Origin: Coprinopsis marcescibilis
Taxonomy: Eukaryota > Basidiomycota > Agaricomycetes > Agaricales > Psathyrellaceae
Length of the DNA stretch: 64,000 nt
Direction of reading: 5' to 3'
Assembly: GCA_004369085.1 (NCBI GenBank)
Contig: ML210146.1
Span: 1,178,001-1,242,000, forward strand
Part shown: positions 10,131 to 25,153 of the stretch, piece by piece
Numbering within the stretch: position 1 is the stretch's first letter
Layout: every line of letters starts with the position of its first letter
Position numbers and translations under genes: made by a program
Notes under the pieces: model-generated
The model's input: the letters and a program-made list of their open reading frames with translations, nothing else
Databases searched by the model: none
What the model was told of the DNA's origin: nothing

Positions 10131-11394
10131 ACGTCGTCAAATCCACTACTACAGTCGAGATTCGCAAGAGGCCTTCGCGGCTCTTTTCGCAGCTCGACCC
10201 TCAAGTCACCTGCGGATTTTGTCCATTCTCTCAGCCGACGCTTTGCAGGAAACAAAGAGCTCGAACCTCCTCAGCAAGATCTCACCGACGACTATCATAT
10301 CGTTACCCAAGACGATCTTCCAACCTTGACTTCGCCGTGTCCTGGAGACTCTGATAATAATATACCCCAGGAAACATCCATACCGCCATCCATCGAATAC
10401 AAATCGACACATAAGCTCGATTTGAAGACAGCAGAAGAGTATCTTTCTGCACGACACGTTTCCATTGGACCAGTATCAGCCCGCAGTACCCAGGCATCAT
10501 CAGCATTCTCGGACTTGGCTGATATTGCTTCCAGCTTCCCCTCTCCGCCGACTTATATACCATCACCCAGAACTCGTGAGTATTCCAGCAAAGGAATGTC
10601 GAGTTATTGATTCTAATGAAGTAACTATAGCGTTCCCTCCAGCTCAAGCGTTCTCCATTCCACCAGCCCGAATTGAACGCTCACAATCTAGCGCCACAAC
10701 CACTCGTGAAAGCGTTTTCTCTATAGATCGTTTCAGAAACAGTGTCAAACGAATCTTCAAAACATCCCTCCGCATCCCATCTTTTAAGAAACCTGTCCCA
10801 GAGTCCGATCCACTTCCGCCTCCACCGACAATCGTTTCTACCGTCGCAGAGGCATTTCAGCGAACAACGAATCAGCCGACCACCACGAACCCACCTGTCA
10901 TCATCGTTACCCCCGAGGCTAAACTTATCGATCGTGTCAACGCCCCAGAACCAATATTTCGAACCCGTTCATCCTTCTACGAGCTTGTCGACCCATCGAC
11001 CCTCACTGCATCTCCTGAATACCATCCAAAGGCCGATTTCATCACAGGATCCACCCGTTCCCTCATACCACCATCACATTCCTGGTTAGCTTCCAAATTT
11101 GCAGAATTCGAGAACAATCATAACGTAGGCATTGGTCTATCATCAGAACTCGAACGGCAAATCCAGAAAGTTCCAATCGTTTCCTTTCCCGCTTCATCCC
11201 AAGTTTCTTTATCATCCACCGCGTCAGCACCTCTTTCGCCTCTGGAGGTTAACGAGGTCCAGCACTTCGGCTCGAGGATCGACATCCAGAACATCTATCC
11301 GGTACCGCTTGACTCTCGAAGCACTTCGATTCAATCCAGGCTCTCATTTGCCACTGCAAACTCAAACTTCTCGGTCAAACCCGCACTATATTAG
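10131..11394 (+). CDS. Ser/Pro-rich protein of unknown function, 5' exon not found
   Basis: Two exons are clear: 10131-10575 and 10631-11394, joined by a canonical 55-base intron with frame kept, ending in TAG. The first visible exon opens right after a CTTGTCTAG acceptor and has no in-frame ATG, so at least one upstream exon exists between about 9870 and 10130 that I could not place. The product (over 400 aa) is rich in Ser, Pro and Thr, with one more ordered-looking basic segment around FRNSVKRIFKTSLRIPSFKK. There is no signal peptide, membrane helix or domain I recognise. It is probably a mostly disordered regulatory protein. It lies 263 bases after the Lnt-like gene on the same strand and 41 bases before the next gene. 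Confidence 0.6.
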
Positions 11395-11435
11395 CTTCCC
11401 CATCCTACCCCTCTGAATAGCATCAGATTCGCAAC

Positions 11436-12044
11436 ATGGACTTCACAGGCAAAGGAAACGACGTTATTGACTATGGTGGAGACTACGATTACACCGGACA
11501 GAATTGGTTCCAAGAACGACCGCCACGACCAGAGGTGATACCCCCTGCAATCTTACCCCAATCCCATTACTGACAATATTTCAAAGCCTCCTCCACCACC
11601 GCCACAGCCACAAACCCCCTACGTACCATCGCAAACTGTAATCGAGCAGAATGAAGCTTTCCTTTTCGCTCTCGAGAGCGCTCCGAACATGCTTTATTCA
11701 CGATTCAAACAATTTGGCCAGGTTCGTCACTATCTCCGCCATACGCGAGCTTCCATACTTAATGCATCCGACCATAGCTTGGTGTTCTAGGCTGGTGCGC
11801 TGAATTCAGCGAAATGATCGACCATCTGAAAGACCTCGGCTTCAATGGGAACATGTTCGTCGCAACAAGGTCACAAGCCTTGAAGACCTGCGAAGAAGTC
11901 CTCAAGTTGAACCTCGAAATCAGGATGCAGATCATTGTTCTGTATCTCTCGTACCAAGTATCAAGACTGCGGCGGTTCCTTGACAGTGAAGGGCACTGGG
12001 AAGATTACCCGGAGGTCCAATTCCCACTGAACCCTGGCGGCTAA
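11436..12044 (+). CDS. Small conserved-looking protein of unknown function, 166 aa
   Basis: Exons 11436-11534, 11587-11721 and 11778-12044 close exactly to 166 aa. The N-terminal third is acidic and then proline-rich (a PPPPPPQPQ run); the C-terminal 110 residues look like a compact helical domain with WCAEFSEMIDHLKDLGF and a leucine-rich helix EEVLKLNLEIRMQIIVLY. The contrast between a disordered head and an ordered tail suggests a real protein with an interaction domain. I recognise no family. Splice sites are canonical and the start is the first ATG after the stop of the preceding gene. Confidence 0.7.
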
Positions 12045-12386
12045 AGACGATTATGTACATGCTATGTAGCTTGCATTCGATATGTTTTCATACTCTGCTC
12101 CCGCGCTTTTCTCGTATTCAAGATGTTTGTACCATAGTAGTAGTAGGCTGCTTGCAATATACATTCATCACCCAATGGATGAAGCACAAGGAGCTAGCTA
12201 TTCAGCATGAAAAGCATATAAAGACACATTAATGATACTTGAACACCTGAACGGCAAGCGTTGCTATACAAGAAACCTCCCGAGTCCGTACACTATATAC
12301 CGCAAAAAATAACAATAGAAATGAATAAGTAAGGTTGTTGGATGTAAACTCCTAGTCGTGATAGAAATGAAGGAAATGTGATAATG
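12045..12386. other. Tail-to-tail intergenic region
   Basis: 342 A/T-rich bases between two convergent stop codons, presumably the overlapping 3' untranslated regions and polyadenylation signals of both neighbours. No other structure seen. Confidence 0.5.
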
Positions 12387-15300
12387 TTAATGTGCTGTCG
12401 TGACGCTTGCATACTTGGACCAAGGATCATTACTCCTACCGTTAGCCGGCAGAGATGGCAATGGAGCAGGTTGATATGCTGATTCCCGAGGTGGTTCAGG
12501 GAGCGGGTTGTTCAATCTGCCTTTTCCAGCTCGCGGAATGGGAGCTGAGGGGCCAGTTAGCAAGGTCTTCGTTGGCGGTGATATTCCGACATATGGTGTA
12601 TCTTGTTGATAATGGGATCGTCTGCGGTCGTAATTGTCATAATCAGGCAAACTAGGAATCGAGCCGGGGGAACCATAGTCTCCGTAGACGACAGGAGGTG
12701 GTCTGTTAGGCATAGAGTGATAGATACTTGAGCCTGGAACCTGGAAGGGAGTCTGTAGCATGAAAGCCGTGTGACTAGAGCCATGCATAGCAGCGTGAAG
12801 AGCGGGATCGTCGTTGAAACTGGACATGCTCTGACCAGCAATAGCACCATTGTTCCATTCTGCACCGTACATGCTGCGCGCCTTCCATAGTCGCTCCATT
12901 TCCCAAGCTTCTTTGGCTCGAAGGGCGTTAAGGTCTGCCGCCGACGGTAGCTCCGAGTTGGGCCTCGCAGACGCAGATAATGATGGACGACGTTCAACTG
13001 GACGGGAGTCCGAAGACGATGAAGAAGAAGAGGTTTGAATGGGCTGCTGAGAGTAGGAAATGTACGACTCCACTCGTGGCACATCAGAACGTCGAGCATC
13101 AGACTTTCGTCGCAGCTTTCTGCTCTCTTCCTTGCGTTCTTCTCGTTTTCGTTGAGCGCGAGCCTCTTCCGCAGCCCGACGTTCCTCGCTTTCCCGACGC
13201 TTCTGCTTCTCGCGCTGTCGCCGTTCCAGTTCTTCCCGTTGTCGCCGTTCCAGTTCTTCGCGCTGTCTTCTTTCCAGCTCCTCCTGCTGTTTGCGCTCCG
13301 ACTCTTGGCGTAGTCGCCGTTCCTGTTCTTCGCGCTGCCGTCGTTCTTCCTCTCTCCTACGCTCGCGATCCTCTTCCTTTCGGCGCTGTCTCTCGTCCTC
13401 TTTTCGCCTTTCTTCCTCCCTGCGTCGCTCGTCCTCCTTCAACCGACGTTCTTCAGCTTTTCGACGCTCGCGCTCTTCTTCTCTCCGACGTTCGCGTTCC
13501 TTCTCCTTCTCAAGCTCCAAGCGCTCCCTCTCTCTTTCCAACTCTAATCGTTCTTGCTCCAGCCGCTGCTTCTCTTGCTCCCGTTCTAATCGTTCGTTTT
13601 CTAGACGCTCCCACTCCAGTCGTTGTCTCTCACGCTCTGCCTCCTGTTGTTCTAGTTCTCTCTCCAAACGCTCTCGTTCCCTCATGTCCCTTTCGCGCTC
13701 CTTCTCCTTCTCTCTCTGCCGCCGCCGTTCTCTCCGCTCTTCGTCATACCTCCTCTCCTCCTCAAGACGCGCGCGTTCGTCCCTTTCCCGGTCCCTGCGC
13801 CTACCATCTTCACTACTCCGATATTCATCATCACTCCGATGGCGTTCTTTCCTCCTGTAGTCGTCACGATACTTTGCCGCCTCATACGGTTCGGTGTACT
13901 GCCGGGGTTCTTCGTGGTAGTGCGATGGCGAGTGTCTCGACGACGATACCTTTGGCATAGGGACAGTAGACACCTCTTGAGGCAAAGAAGGTTGCTTGGA
14001 ATGTCGACTCCTCGACCGCTTCTTCTCACTACCATCTACAACAGGCGAATCATCAGCCTTGGGTTGCTTGCTCCCCTCGCCCCTACTATCTCTCTTACTA
14101 CCACTCCGCTCACGATCCTTCTTGAGGGTAGAGGACCGGGTCCGCGGCTTTTGGTCGCTGGATTCCACAAGTTCCCATTGCTGGCCAGCACCAGGAATCG
14201 TATCCGCGGAAGCATACACATTGCCAGATAAACTTCGAACGAGTTTGAAAGTCTCAGTTTGCCGGGTAGCTTGAGTCGGGGACGATGCGTCGCCAGATGC
14301 ATGTTTATCTTTTGGTGGCTTGGGGGGCGGCGGAGGTGGTAGAGCAGGCTCGGGTTCAGGACTCAATGGAATTGACAAACGCGGGTTGTAAGGCGTCGGA
14401 GGATTGGCGAGAACAGACGACGCGGAGTAAGGAGAGTCGGTATACAGGTAGGAATTTATCCTGTCTTGAGTCGTCATTTCTTCTGGAGACAGGTCGACAG
14501 GGGTGAGGAACTGGGTTGACTCGCTCTTCTGCTTGGCGAGAGAGGTCAAATCGAGTGCTTTGCTGAGACGGGACACATTACTCTGCCGACTTGGACTGCG
14601 CGCCAAAGAGATTGCATCGACAAGGGGAGTGGTCGCCGGGATAGGGGGCAGTGAGGGTGATGGTGGTGGTGGTATTAGCGTAGAAGCAACTTTGTCCTTC
14701 TCAATGACCATTGGAGGCAACTTGTCCTTTTCAATAACAGTCGGAGCTGACCCTGAGGAAGAAGAAACGGTGGACTTTGCATCGAGTTTCTCAGGGACAA
14801 GATTTTGAGGGGCAGGTGGAGTGGGCAGCTTCTCGAGCTCCTGTTCTGTCTTTGGCGCCTGAGGAATATCTCGTTTCGACGGTTTGATGGTTTCTCGAGT
14901 TGCTGTTGAAGAGACTGTTTTTGACCGAGCAGGCGCTTTACCCTTGTTTTCTTTAACATCGATGTCGGATTCAGGTGGGGATATATCTTTATCGCTGATG
15001 AAAGGAGTGTTTGCAGCAGATGGGACCGGGATTGGCAAAGGCTTCTCATAAGCGGCCCATGTATTGTGTTCCAGAAATGCAGATATTGAAGGAGGCCGTG
15101 AAGGCGATGGTGGTGTGTCGTCGAAGTCCTTGGTGCTAAGGACTGCCGGTGAATTCTCGATCTGTAGCTGCTTTGGCTGCGGCGACGGTGACGGCTGACG
15201 AACGGGGACTTCCTTGTCGGACTCGGGTGAATCTGGGTTTGCAACAGTCAATTTCCCGATAACGAATGGCGTCTCAATGGACACAGAAGATTCTCGTCTG

Positions 15301-16693
15301 GAATTCTTTATAGGATCCTTTTCAGGCGTCGCAAAGATTTCTGGTTGGGTTATTGACGGAGGAGGGACTCGCTTTGTTGGTCCAGTCTCGGGTTTTTCAG
15401 GTGATGACTGCCGACTTGGAGGGTGCATACTCTGTCGCATCGAAATCCGGGCCTCGTCTGGATTGACGTGAAGCCAGCTGTACTCTCGGTGTTCCGGCTC
15501 ATCCGGGGCTGGTTTGACTAGGAGACTGAACTTCTTGGCGATGCGACCGAGGACGCTTGTCCGCTTCTCTTTCTTGGGCGTGAACTGTAACGGCGGCGCA
15601 GGATAGCTGTAGCCGGGGTTCACAGGAGGGGCTACAGACATTCGTTTAGGCAGAGATGCAGACTCCGGAGGTGGTGATTCGGATAGCTGGATTCTCTCGA
15701 CGGGCGTGGGTGGGGCTGAGGCTGACTTTTGATGGTCTGCGGCGGTAGGAAGCTGGAATACGCTGTCAAGTGCGGGTGTCTTTTTCTTGCTCAATTTCCG
15801 GGGTAGTTGGATATTGTGGGAGATTGTGTGAGCTACCGGAGGGAATGACGGTTGTGCCAGCGTAGGGAGATGGACAGCAGACGTTGACTGCGAAAGTGGT
15901 GAGGGCGTGACGGACGTGTGCCTGTTCTGTGCAGCAGTCATACTGGCTCGTCGCGGTCGTTTCTGTCGGGCATCAATAGACGGAAGATATGTAGAAATGA
16001 ATAGAGACTTACATCCGGGTCCGAGTTTGCGCCAGTGGAACCAATGTCGTAGGGAGATTCGTGGTGCCAGTTTGTACCCCATGGATCTGTTACATCAAGC
16101 AAGTCGACCGTGTCTGGTGCCGTCTGGGACGTTTTGCGCGATCTCTGTTTGATTCCGACCTCGCCCACACGCGTCTGTGAGGATGCCGGAGTTGGTGCAG
16201 GAGAGTGCGACGCTCTCCTAATGGATTCCTCCGAGTCTATAATATGGTCAGGAGCGGATGAAATTGGCGGGAAAGACGGGGAAAAGAATGTCGGGGGCCG
16301 CACGTTCGGTTTGGTCTGCTGCGGTGGAATAAGATGATGGTTTTTATACCAGCGCGGACCGAGAGGGTTGTGGATCTTGTATGTGACCCTTGGAGGAAGA
16401 GGTGCGTCTGGATCCCAGGATACTAGTTCATCGGCCATGAACTCAGACATGCTGGCGAGGTCCTGAAAGCTCAGCTGACGCTGGAAAGTACTGTGAGGGG
16501 TATCATGGCCACTGAGGCCGAACTCGTTGCGACCAGACTGGGCATCCGAGGGCGACAACTGCGGGGGCGGCGTTGGGCTGATACTGTCGGCAGTGTTGGA
16601 TCGCTTCAGGGACTTTCGCGACCAGAGCGAGAACCCTGAGCCCGACTTCTTGGAGGGCTTGCGATCTAGCTGGGAGGGGACTTGGGCGTTCAT
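12387..16693 (-). CDS. Very large low-complexity protein with a long Glu/Arg helix
   Basis: Two exons, 16013-16693 and 12387-15962, give about 1,418 aa. Residues 1-230 include a short ordered piece (WDPDAPLPPRVTYKIHNPLG, then RWYKNHHLIPP). A long Pro/Ser-rich disordered middle follows. Encoded at roughly 13100-13850 is about 250 residues made almost only of Glu, Arg, Lys, Gln and Leu, ending in near-perfect copies of ELERRQRE; this is the pattern of a stable single alpha-helix or a coiled coil. The C-terminal 200 residues are Ser/Pro/Tyr-rich. I recognise no enzyme domain. Charged rod proteins of this kind are common in cytoskeletal, RNA-processing and cell-polarity factors, but the family is unknown to me. 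The start is uncertain: the frame stays open upstream to 16855, but that extension includes intron-like sequence, so I use the ATG at 16693. Confidence 0.75.
13200..13290 (-). repeat. Tandem 24-base repeat coding for ELERRQRE
   Basis: Three head-to-tail, slightly diverged copies of a 24-base unit inside the charged helix of the large protein, each coding for ELERRQRE. Length 24 keeps frame, and eight residues keep most of the helix register, so copy number could vary without breaking the protein. Confidence 0.65.
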
Positions 16694-17150
16694 GAGGCGA
16701 CCGTGGACGTCGAGAGCATTGTTCTGGGGCAATGAGCTGGCTGGACAGACGACGAGGACGATAGATATAGACGTACCGTAGAATGAGGCTCTGCCGCTGT
16801 AGAATGCTGGCGGAAGAAGGCCATTCAACACTTCAGACTGACCAGCGTGAACCAAGCCAAACTCAAGCCAGCCAACAATTCGTCCTATTCAGTCCAAACA
16901 AATCACAGCCACACGTGTCCTCCTCAAGGCTGCTGTTCTCGATATCTCTTTCTACCACTTGCAACCATCCTCAGTTCCATTTTCTTAGCCTGTTCTAGTT
17001 CTATTTCATTTCATGTCCCAGTCGTGTTCATGAAACTCAGCCCCCTGGCCTCATTCAACATTACCAGCCAAATCCGGAGTTCACAGCCATCAATTGATCA
17101 CTTGCCATGCGCCTAAATCGGGACGGCCATTAAGATTTTAATCGCATCCA
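16694..17150. promoter_or_regulatory. Divergent promoter region upstream of ADE5,7
   Basis: 457 bases between two start codons that face away from each other. Pyrimidine-rich just before the ADE5,7 start, as often seen in filamentous fungi lacking a TATA box. An intron-like segment close to 16740-16790 hints at a 5' UTR intron of the large minus-strand gene. Confidence 0.4.
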
Positions 17151-19906
<2,756 letters not shown>

Positions 19907-20824
19907 AGCTTTGTTCCGAAACCAAAAGATCTCAACGACTTCGTACATGTAGTAGTATGGGATTGTACACTGAATGTAAAAACAGGGTGTATGTTCCACA
20001 GAAGCAGACATCGAATCCGTGTTTCCGAAAGCCAGTAACAACAAGGGAGCTGGTCCGGATAGAATGGACAGGTACATCTAGGTGGGTGTATGCGTGTGCA
20101 TATGTATGTGTATGTGAGAGATAAGGAGTGGGGATGGACGAATGAATAGTACAGATGTATGGGTTTGAGTGCGGTAATTAAGCAGCAGCAGCTGAGAGCA
20201 ATATTTAAGGTACAGATGGGGACGATCGACCGGAAATGCAACCAGATACTCAAAAGAACTCGCCATAAAGTACAGGAAATGACCCAGAAGAGGACAACAA
20301 CGACAGTAACGATGAGGCGGACGGGGTGGTAGGGATGCGACAGGATGTGTGATATATGCAAATATTGAGGATGTGTGTGAGAGAGGGCAGTGAATGCAAA
20401 AGAAGAGGGGGAGATGAATCAAGAGCGGCCTCGATGAACTACCTATGTCTACAGTAAACGACCAACAAACAAGAGTGTAGGATAAAGAGGAGCAACGAGA
20501 GAGAGAGAGAGCAAGAGAAAGAAGCCAGGATAGACGATGGATGTGAGAACTTTATAGATAGTACGTGTTGCAAAAACCTCGAAAAGGAACCGCAATGTAA
20601 GATAAATAGAGAGAGTGTGCAATGCCAGAACAACAAGAGAGGAAGAGAAAAGAAAAACTCTTGGACAAGGAGAAACCGATCAGGGAAAATCTGAGATAAA
20701 GATCAATAACTCGAATGAGATGGAAGCACAAAGGTCCCAGAAAAGTCAGCAGAAAGCGTAAATGCGTGCACCGAAGCTGTGGTCGCAGCATGATGGCCTG
20801 TCAGATATTTTGCTAGGGGCGATT
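19907..20824. other. Long convergent intergenic region, purine-rich
   Basis: 918 bases between the stop of ADE5,7 and the stop of the ankyrin/CCCH gene. It is strongly GA-rich on the plus strand between about 20320 and 20720, with a short GA microsatellite near 20498-20512. Minus-strand frames here are pyrimidine-rich artefacts of that composition. No gene supported. Confidence 0.5.
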
Positions 20825-23074
20825 TTAAGCGGATGCAGAAACCGCTGCAGCAGCAGCGGAGGCAGCGGCCGCAGCTGCAAAGGACACGGGCAATTTTTGA
20901 GCTGCTTGTGGCTGCGGGGTTTGATCAACCTGGACCTGGACAGCCGGCGCTTGTGGGGCCGGATCCACCTTTGCAGGCTCAACATTTCCCTAAAATGGCA
21001 TCCACCGGCGGTAAGCGCCGGGATCAAGTTTTCAAGTAAATTTTCACTCTTACCTCTGAAGTCCGTGTCGCATCAGGCGAAGGTCCACGAGGGGTGGCAA
21101 CAATGGTGACACCATCCTCAGATTCCGTCTTGCGAGCAGCCTGAGGCGCAGGGGCTCGCAGAATATCTGCAGCAGTGGGTCCCGAGTGGCTATGTCCGTT
21201 CACACCATTGACGCGCGGAGGCGTCACAGTTCCAGGAAGGACGGGGAAATCGTCAGCGCTTGGAACCCGTTGGGGTCTTAAAGCGGGACCAGTCCTTTTA
21301 CCACCATTGGGATGACCATTCCCCTGATGATGTTTGGGTCCGGGTTGATATCTTGGGCGGTTGTTGAATTCGCCCTTGGGAAGATCGCCATTGGAAGAAC
21401 GAGGACCTCCCTATAGGGATTATCAGTCAACGACCAAGTGAATAAGGCTGAAGCGAACGTACATTTTGGATGCTCAAATTGGCCATCTTTTGGTCAATAG
21501 CCCCCACGCCTGGACCTCCATTTTGTTGATTATGATGGTTTCTAGCAGGTCGAGGAGCACCTCCCCTCTGCGGATAAAATGGCTGCACGTGGTTTGGGGT
21601 TGGGTTACTTTCCAAAACGTGGGGGAACCTGCAATCGTCGCTAGAGACATGGGAAGAGATCAATGTCAGCTGAAGGGATGAGATAAAGGTCACATACCCG
21701 TTTTTGCATCGTCCAGCAGGGAAAAAGAGACAAGCAGGCTTTTTCCCTGCGAAAGAACCGCGGCGCCCGACCCCTCGGCGGTGTCCGTTTACCTCTCGGG
21801 GGTTTCCTTGAGGGCCATAGCCATCTGCATGTCCGTTGGCTCCGGCGGGTGCCCCAGAAGGATCAATTTCTGTGTAGACCGCAGACCCTGGAGGGGGCAT
21901 ATAATGACCAGCGACATCCGGAGGAGGATAATGAGGAATGGGAGGTCCATTTTGATAGATAGCGCCAGGCGACTGAGGGCCAGGCGGGAGCTGCATTGGA
22001 TGCTGCATATGCATTGGTGGTAGCCCTGACATGGGAACCGGGACCTGGCCCATGTGGGGCGGGTAAGCACCCGGCGACAGTTGAGAATATGGTGCTGGAG
22101 GAGGTGCACCATTGACGAAGTGGCCTGCCGACGGAGATACGATTTCCGACGGAGATCGACCGTGGTGCATGCTATGGGGTGGAGGAGGCGATAGGGGTGT
22201 AATTGGGGCACCATTCGGTTGCTGGAATGGCGGCGGCGGAGGAGGAGGATAGAAGTAGTGTCCAGGGGGCATGTCATAGTGAGGAGTGGGCGTTAGTCTC
22301 GTTGCGCCAGGTTGCGGATAGAACTGAGGATGGGCAAACATGCATTGCGGGCCGTAACGGCAAGCAGGGTAATAACGACAGGGAATCATGCGTGCAATGT
22401 CCGGAGGGGGAAGATGGCCCACTCCGTTGGGAGCAGAGCCATTTTCAGTTGGCTGTGGAGGCAGAGGTGGATAATATCCTCCGCCGTCTGGCATCGTCGG
22501 GAGCGACGGATTAATGGTAGGGTAATAAGCATATGCTCCAGGCGGGGGTGGCGGGGGCGCAGAGTAGTCGTTAGAGGCATGAGTTTGTCCGTAACCATTA
22601 TCGTTAAAAGCTTCGTTGTTGTTGGCTAAATTTTGGGGAGGCACAGACTTCAAAAGGTCCAGAATAACCGGATCCGACGTGTAATGCTCTGGTCTTCCCT
22701 GGCTCGAGGCATTAGAAGTGTCAGCGCCTAGAATTCCATCGTATCAGCTTGCATCATCGTCAAACGACCCAGCCAGAGTATTCCCGACCTTTGCTCAAAA
22801 GGACTTTGACAACTTCTACGTGACCGTTCTTGACGGCCTCAATGAGCGGGGTAGCGCCAGTGTGATCTGGACAGCGCAAGAAAAATGAAATGAATTAGCA
22901 TCCCGCACAAAAGAACCAGAAGACGAATCAAAGGGAAGATTTGCGGATAGAAGAGACTGGACAGCGCAGATCCAGACCTTTTAACTCGATGTCGACGTCG
23001 GAGGCATTGTTGAGCAGAGCGAGGACAGTGTCGAGGTCACCGTCAGAGCACGCCTTCCAGAGAGCAGAGACCAT
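20825..23074 (-). CDS. Ankyrin-repeat protein with two CCCH zinc fingers
   Basis: Six exons (22978-23074, 22789-22866, 21698-22727, 21463-21640, 21054-21410, 20825-20989) give 634 aa. The N-terminus carries about two ankyrin repeats (MVSALWKACSDGDLDTVLAL, then DHTGATPLIEAVKNGHVEVV). Two CCCH fingers follow: CRYYPACRYGPQCMFAH (C-x5-C-x5-C-x3-H) and a second made of CLFFPAGRC plus KNGDDCRFPH, whose cysteines are split by an intron (C-x7-C-x5-C-x3-H). Most of the rest is proline-rich with PPPPP runs, ending in an Ala-rich tail. CCCH pairs usually bind RNA, so a role in mRNA stability or translation is likely; the ankyrin part would bind a protein partner. The start ATG lies in a good context and the first exon encodes the first ankyrin helix directly. 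Confidence 0.88.
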
Positions 23075-23315
23075 TTGAATCGAGGGGAAAGAATGTGGAC
23101 GAGGAGGAAAGGAAAGCAGGAGGGGAGCAGAATCTGTGGAAATTGTCCGCCAGATTTGTTGAAAAAGCCGGGACGTCCGGAAACGCTCTGCAAAAAAATC
23201 AGTTAGCGTGGCAAGATCCAGATCGATCACTCTGTCAGCGCCTTTACGTTATGACAATAATCCCTCGTTCCACAAGATGTCCCAAGTTAAATATACATTA
23301 TCAACTAGCTAGCAT

Positions 23316-24849
23316 CTATAGATTGGGTTGATATTGACTAGGAGGTGTAATAGATCCAGGAGTGCCTAATCCCAATTTTCTCAACAGATGCCTTGCGGGC
23401 TCTCCCACATTCGGCGGGAGATCAAGTTCTCGCGACGGAGGGAGCGCCATGAGTTCCCGGATTGCTGCACGCGTGTCTTTGCCTATACAACTCGCATGTT
23501 AAAAACTTAATCGGCTAGAAAACAGGCCCGTGTTTCTTACCGTTGTACAGCACATCATAAATCTGGCGACAATTGATGTTTTAGCAATGACTCTCGGGAT
23601 AAACTCAGCCAAACCTAAACATACCGAGTTGGCAATAGGCGCATCGACACCCAACATGTCTATAATCGCTTTCGCACCCTTGGTTGTCGAAACACCTTCG
23701 GCAACACTTCCAAGTGTCTTCATGATTTCATCAAGGGATTCGCCCTTTCCTAACCGGTGCCCTACGGTGTAGTTCCGGCTGTTGGAGGAGCTGCAGGTTA
23801 GGAAAAGATCCCCAACCCCAGCAAGACCGAGGAAAGTCAATGGGGAGGCGCCGTACGCGGTGCCAATACAGGTCATTTCAGAAAGACCACGAGTAATGAT
23901 CACTATTTCACGGGTCAACAGGCATGCGCTTCCATGGTCTCCATCAAACTCACTGGCTCTCGTGTTGTTCTCGTAGCCGAGACCGTCTGACATTCCTGAC
24001 GCGATGGCATACACGTTTTTCAATGCTCCAGACAGTTCGATTCCAATTGGGTCCCCTCCTGTATAGCTACATCGCGCGTCAACGGGTGGCTGAAGTAGAG
24101 GCAGCGAGTAAGACGTACCATCTAAAGTGAGGTTGATGGAACAAATTGGCGGCCTTTGCGGCTTCCTCTTCTGTGAATGACGCCACTGAGACTGAGGTGG
24201 GCTGTCTTTCGACGACTGGTACGAGTTTGAGTGGGCGCGCCTTACGAGAACAAAGGGTGAGACGCACTTTCTTTAGCGAACGACGGTCCAGACTGTTGCT
24301 TCAGTGTCAGCGGATCATGCACAAAGCGAGAAGAGGAATGGATAGGTACAATGAATGTTGATGCTTTAGCAATGTCAGCACCACAAGTGTCGGCGATGAT
24401 TTCGAGCGTGAGGGCATGGCTTCCAACCTCGATACCCTTGTTGACAAAGATGAGAAGGGGTAGGTTGTTGATATCCAGACGAGGTCTAAGGAGCTTGAGA
24501 TTCGCTCTGTGGAACGGTTAGAGACCGTTCGAGCAAAAGAAAAGAAAAGGATGTACCTCAAGAACTGGGTTGGAATCGCGAAAATCAGGACGTCCATGCT
24601 CGCGATGAACTCCTCGGTCGGCAACTCTGGCCCCACAGCATGGATAGTTTCTGGAAATTCGTGCTGGGTAAGGTAAAAAGGGTTGCGGTGGTGCTCGTTG
24701 AAATGTTTGATGAGATTCTCCTCCCTGGCCCACATATAGACCTGGTGCAAGGAGTCGCCGAGGTGGGAGGCGAGACACGAGCCAAAGTTTCCTGCACCAA
24801 AAATGAGGACGGTGGAGTTCTGTGCTGGCTGGGACTTGGAGACGACCAT
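23316..24849 (-). CDS. GPD1: NAD-dependent glycerol-3-phosphate dehydrogenase
   Basis: Reduces dihydroxyacetone phosphate to glycerol-3-phosphate with NADH, feeding glycerol and glycerolipid synthesis and osmotic adjustment. Seven exons (24557-24849, 24350-24506, 24268-24292, 24119-24215, 23625-24066, 23541-23562, 23316-23482) close to 400 aa; two are only 25 and 22 bases long. Landmarks: Rossmann loop VLIFGAGNFGSCLA; FAIPTQFLR; NKGIEVGSHAL; SGPSFAKEI formed by the 25-base exon; then ELSGALKNVYAIASGM with the catalytic Lys, GLAGVGDLFLTCSS, and SRNYTVGHRLGKG. The C-terminal tail is family-like. An in-frame ATG at 24948 would add 33 residues that look like a mitochondrial presequence, but a TATA-like TTATAAA lies between the two ATGs, so I take the downstream start. 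Confidence 0.95.
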
Positions 24850-25153
24850 GGTTGCGAGAGATCTGGGAAAGAGTAGAGGGTACGAGGAGCGTGTCGGTTT
24901 ATAAGGAAACCTCGTGGAATGCAAAAAGCTACGGAATCGCAGGAGCATACAGCAACTCAACCCGCCGACTCCGACTCACTCCACCTGCCGCAGTTCACGA
25001 CAGGGGCGCGTTGCTCCAAGAACGGAAGGTCTTGGCGCTCTACACCGCCCCAGACAATCACGTGCGCCACGTCTCCTTGCCCGAACAGGGGACTCTGCTA
25101 TGACTTTGCAACTGACGACCAACTTGCTCTATTGTCTCCTAGACTAATCCGCC
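24850..25153. promoter_or_regulatory. Divergent promoter between GPD1 and SED5
   Basis: 304 bases. On the minus strand a TTATAAA near 24897-24903 sits about 50 bases before the GPD1 start codon. The SED5 side shows no TATA box. Confidence 0.45.

Noticed and set aside
12980..13960. Plus-strand open frames opposite the Glu/Arg helix, including an Arg/Ser-rich one that resembles an SR protein
   Set aside because: They are complementary shadows: GAG/CGN codons read backwards give Ser, Arg, Leu and Pro runs. The minus-strand frame is far longer and spliced to a coherent N-terminus.
19907..20824. Hydrophobic minus-strand frames with many Leu, Ser and Phe
   Set aside because: Result of GA-rich composition on the plus strand; no start context, introns or homology pattern.
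24850..24948. Mitochondrial presequence on GPD1 from an upstream in-frame ATG at 24948
   Set aside because: The added 33 residues are Arg/Ser-rich, but a TTATAAA about 50 bases before the inner ATG suggests transcription starts downstream of the outer ATG. Kept as a note only.
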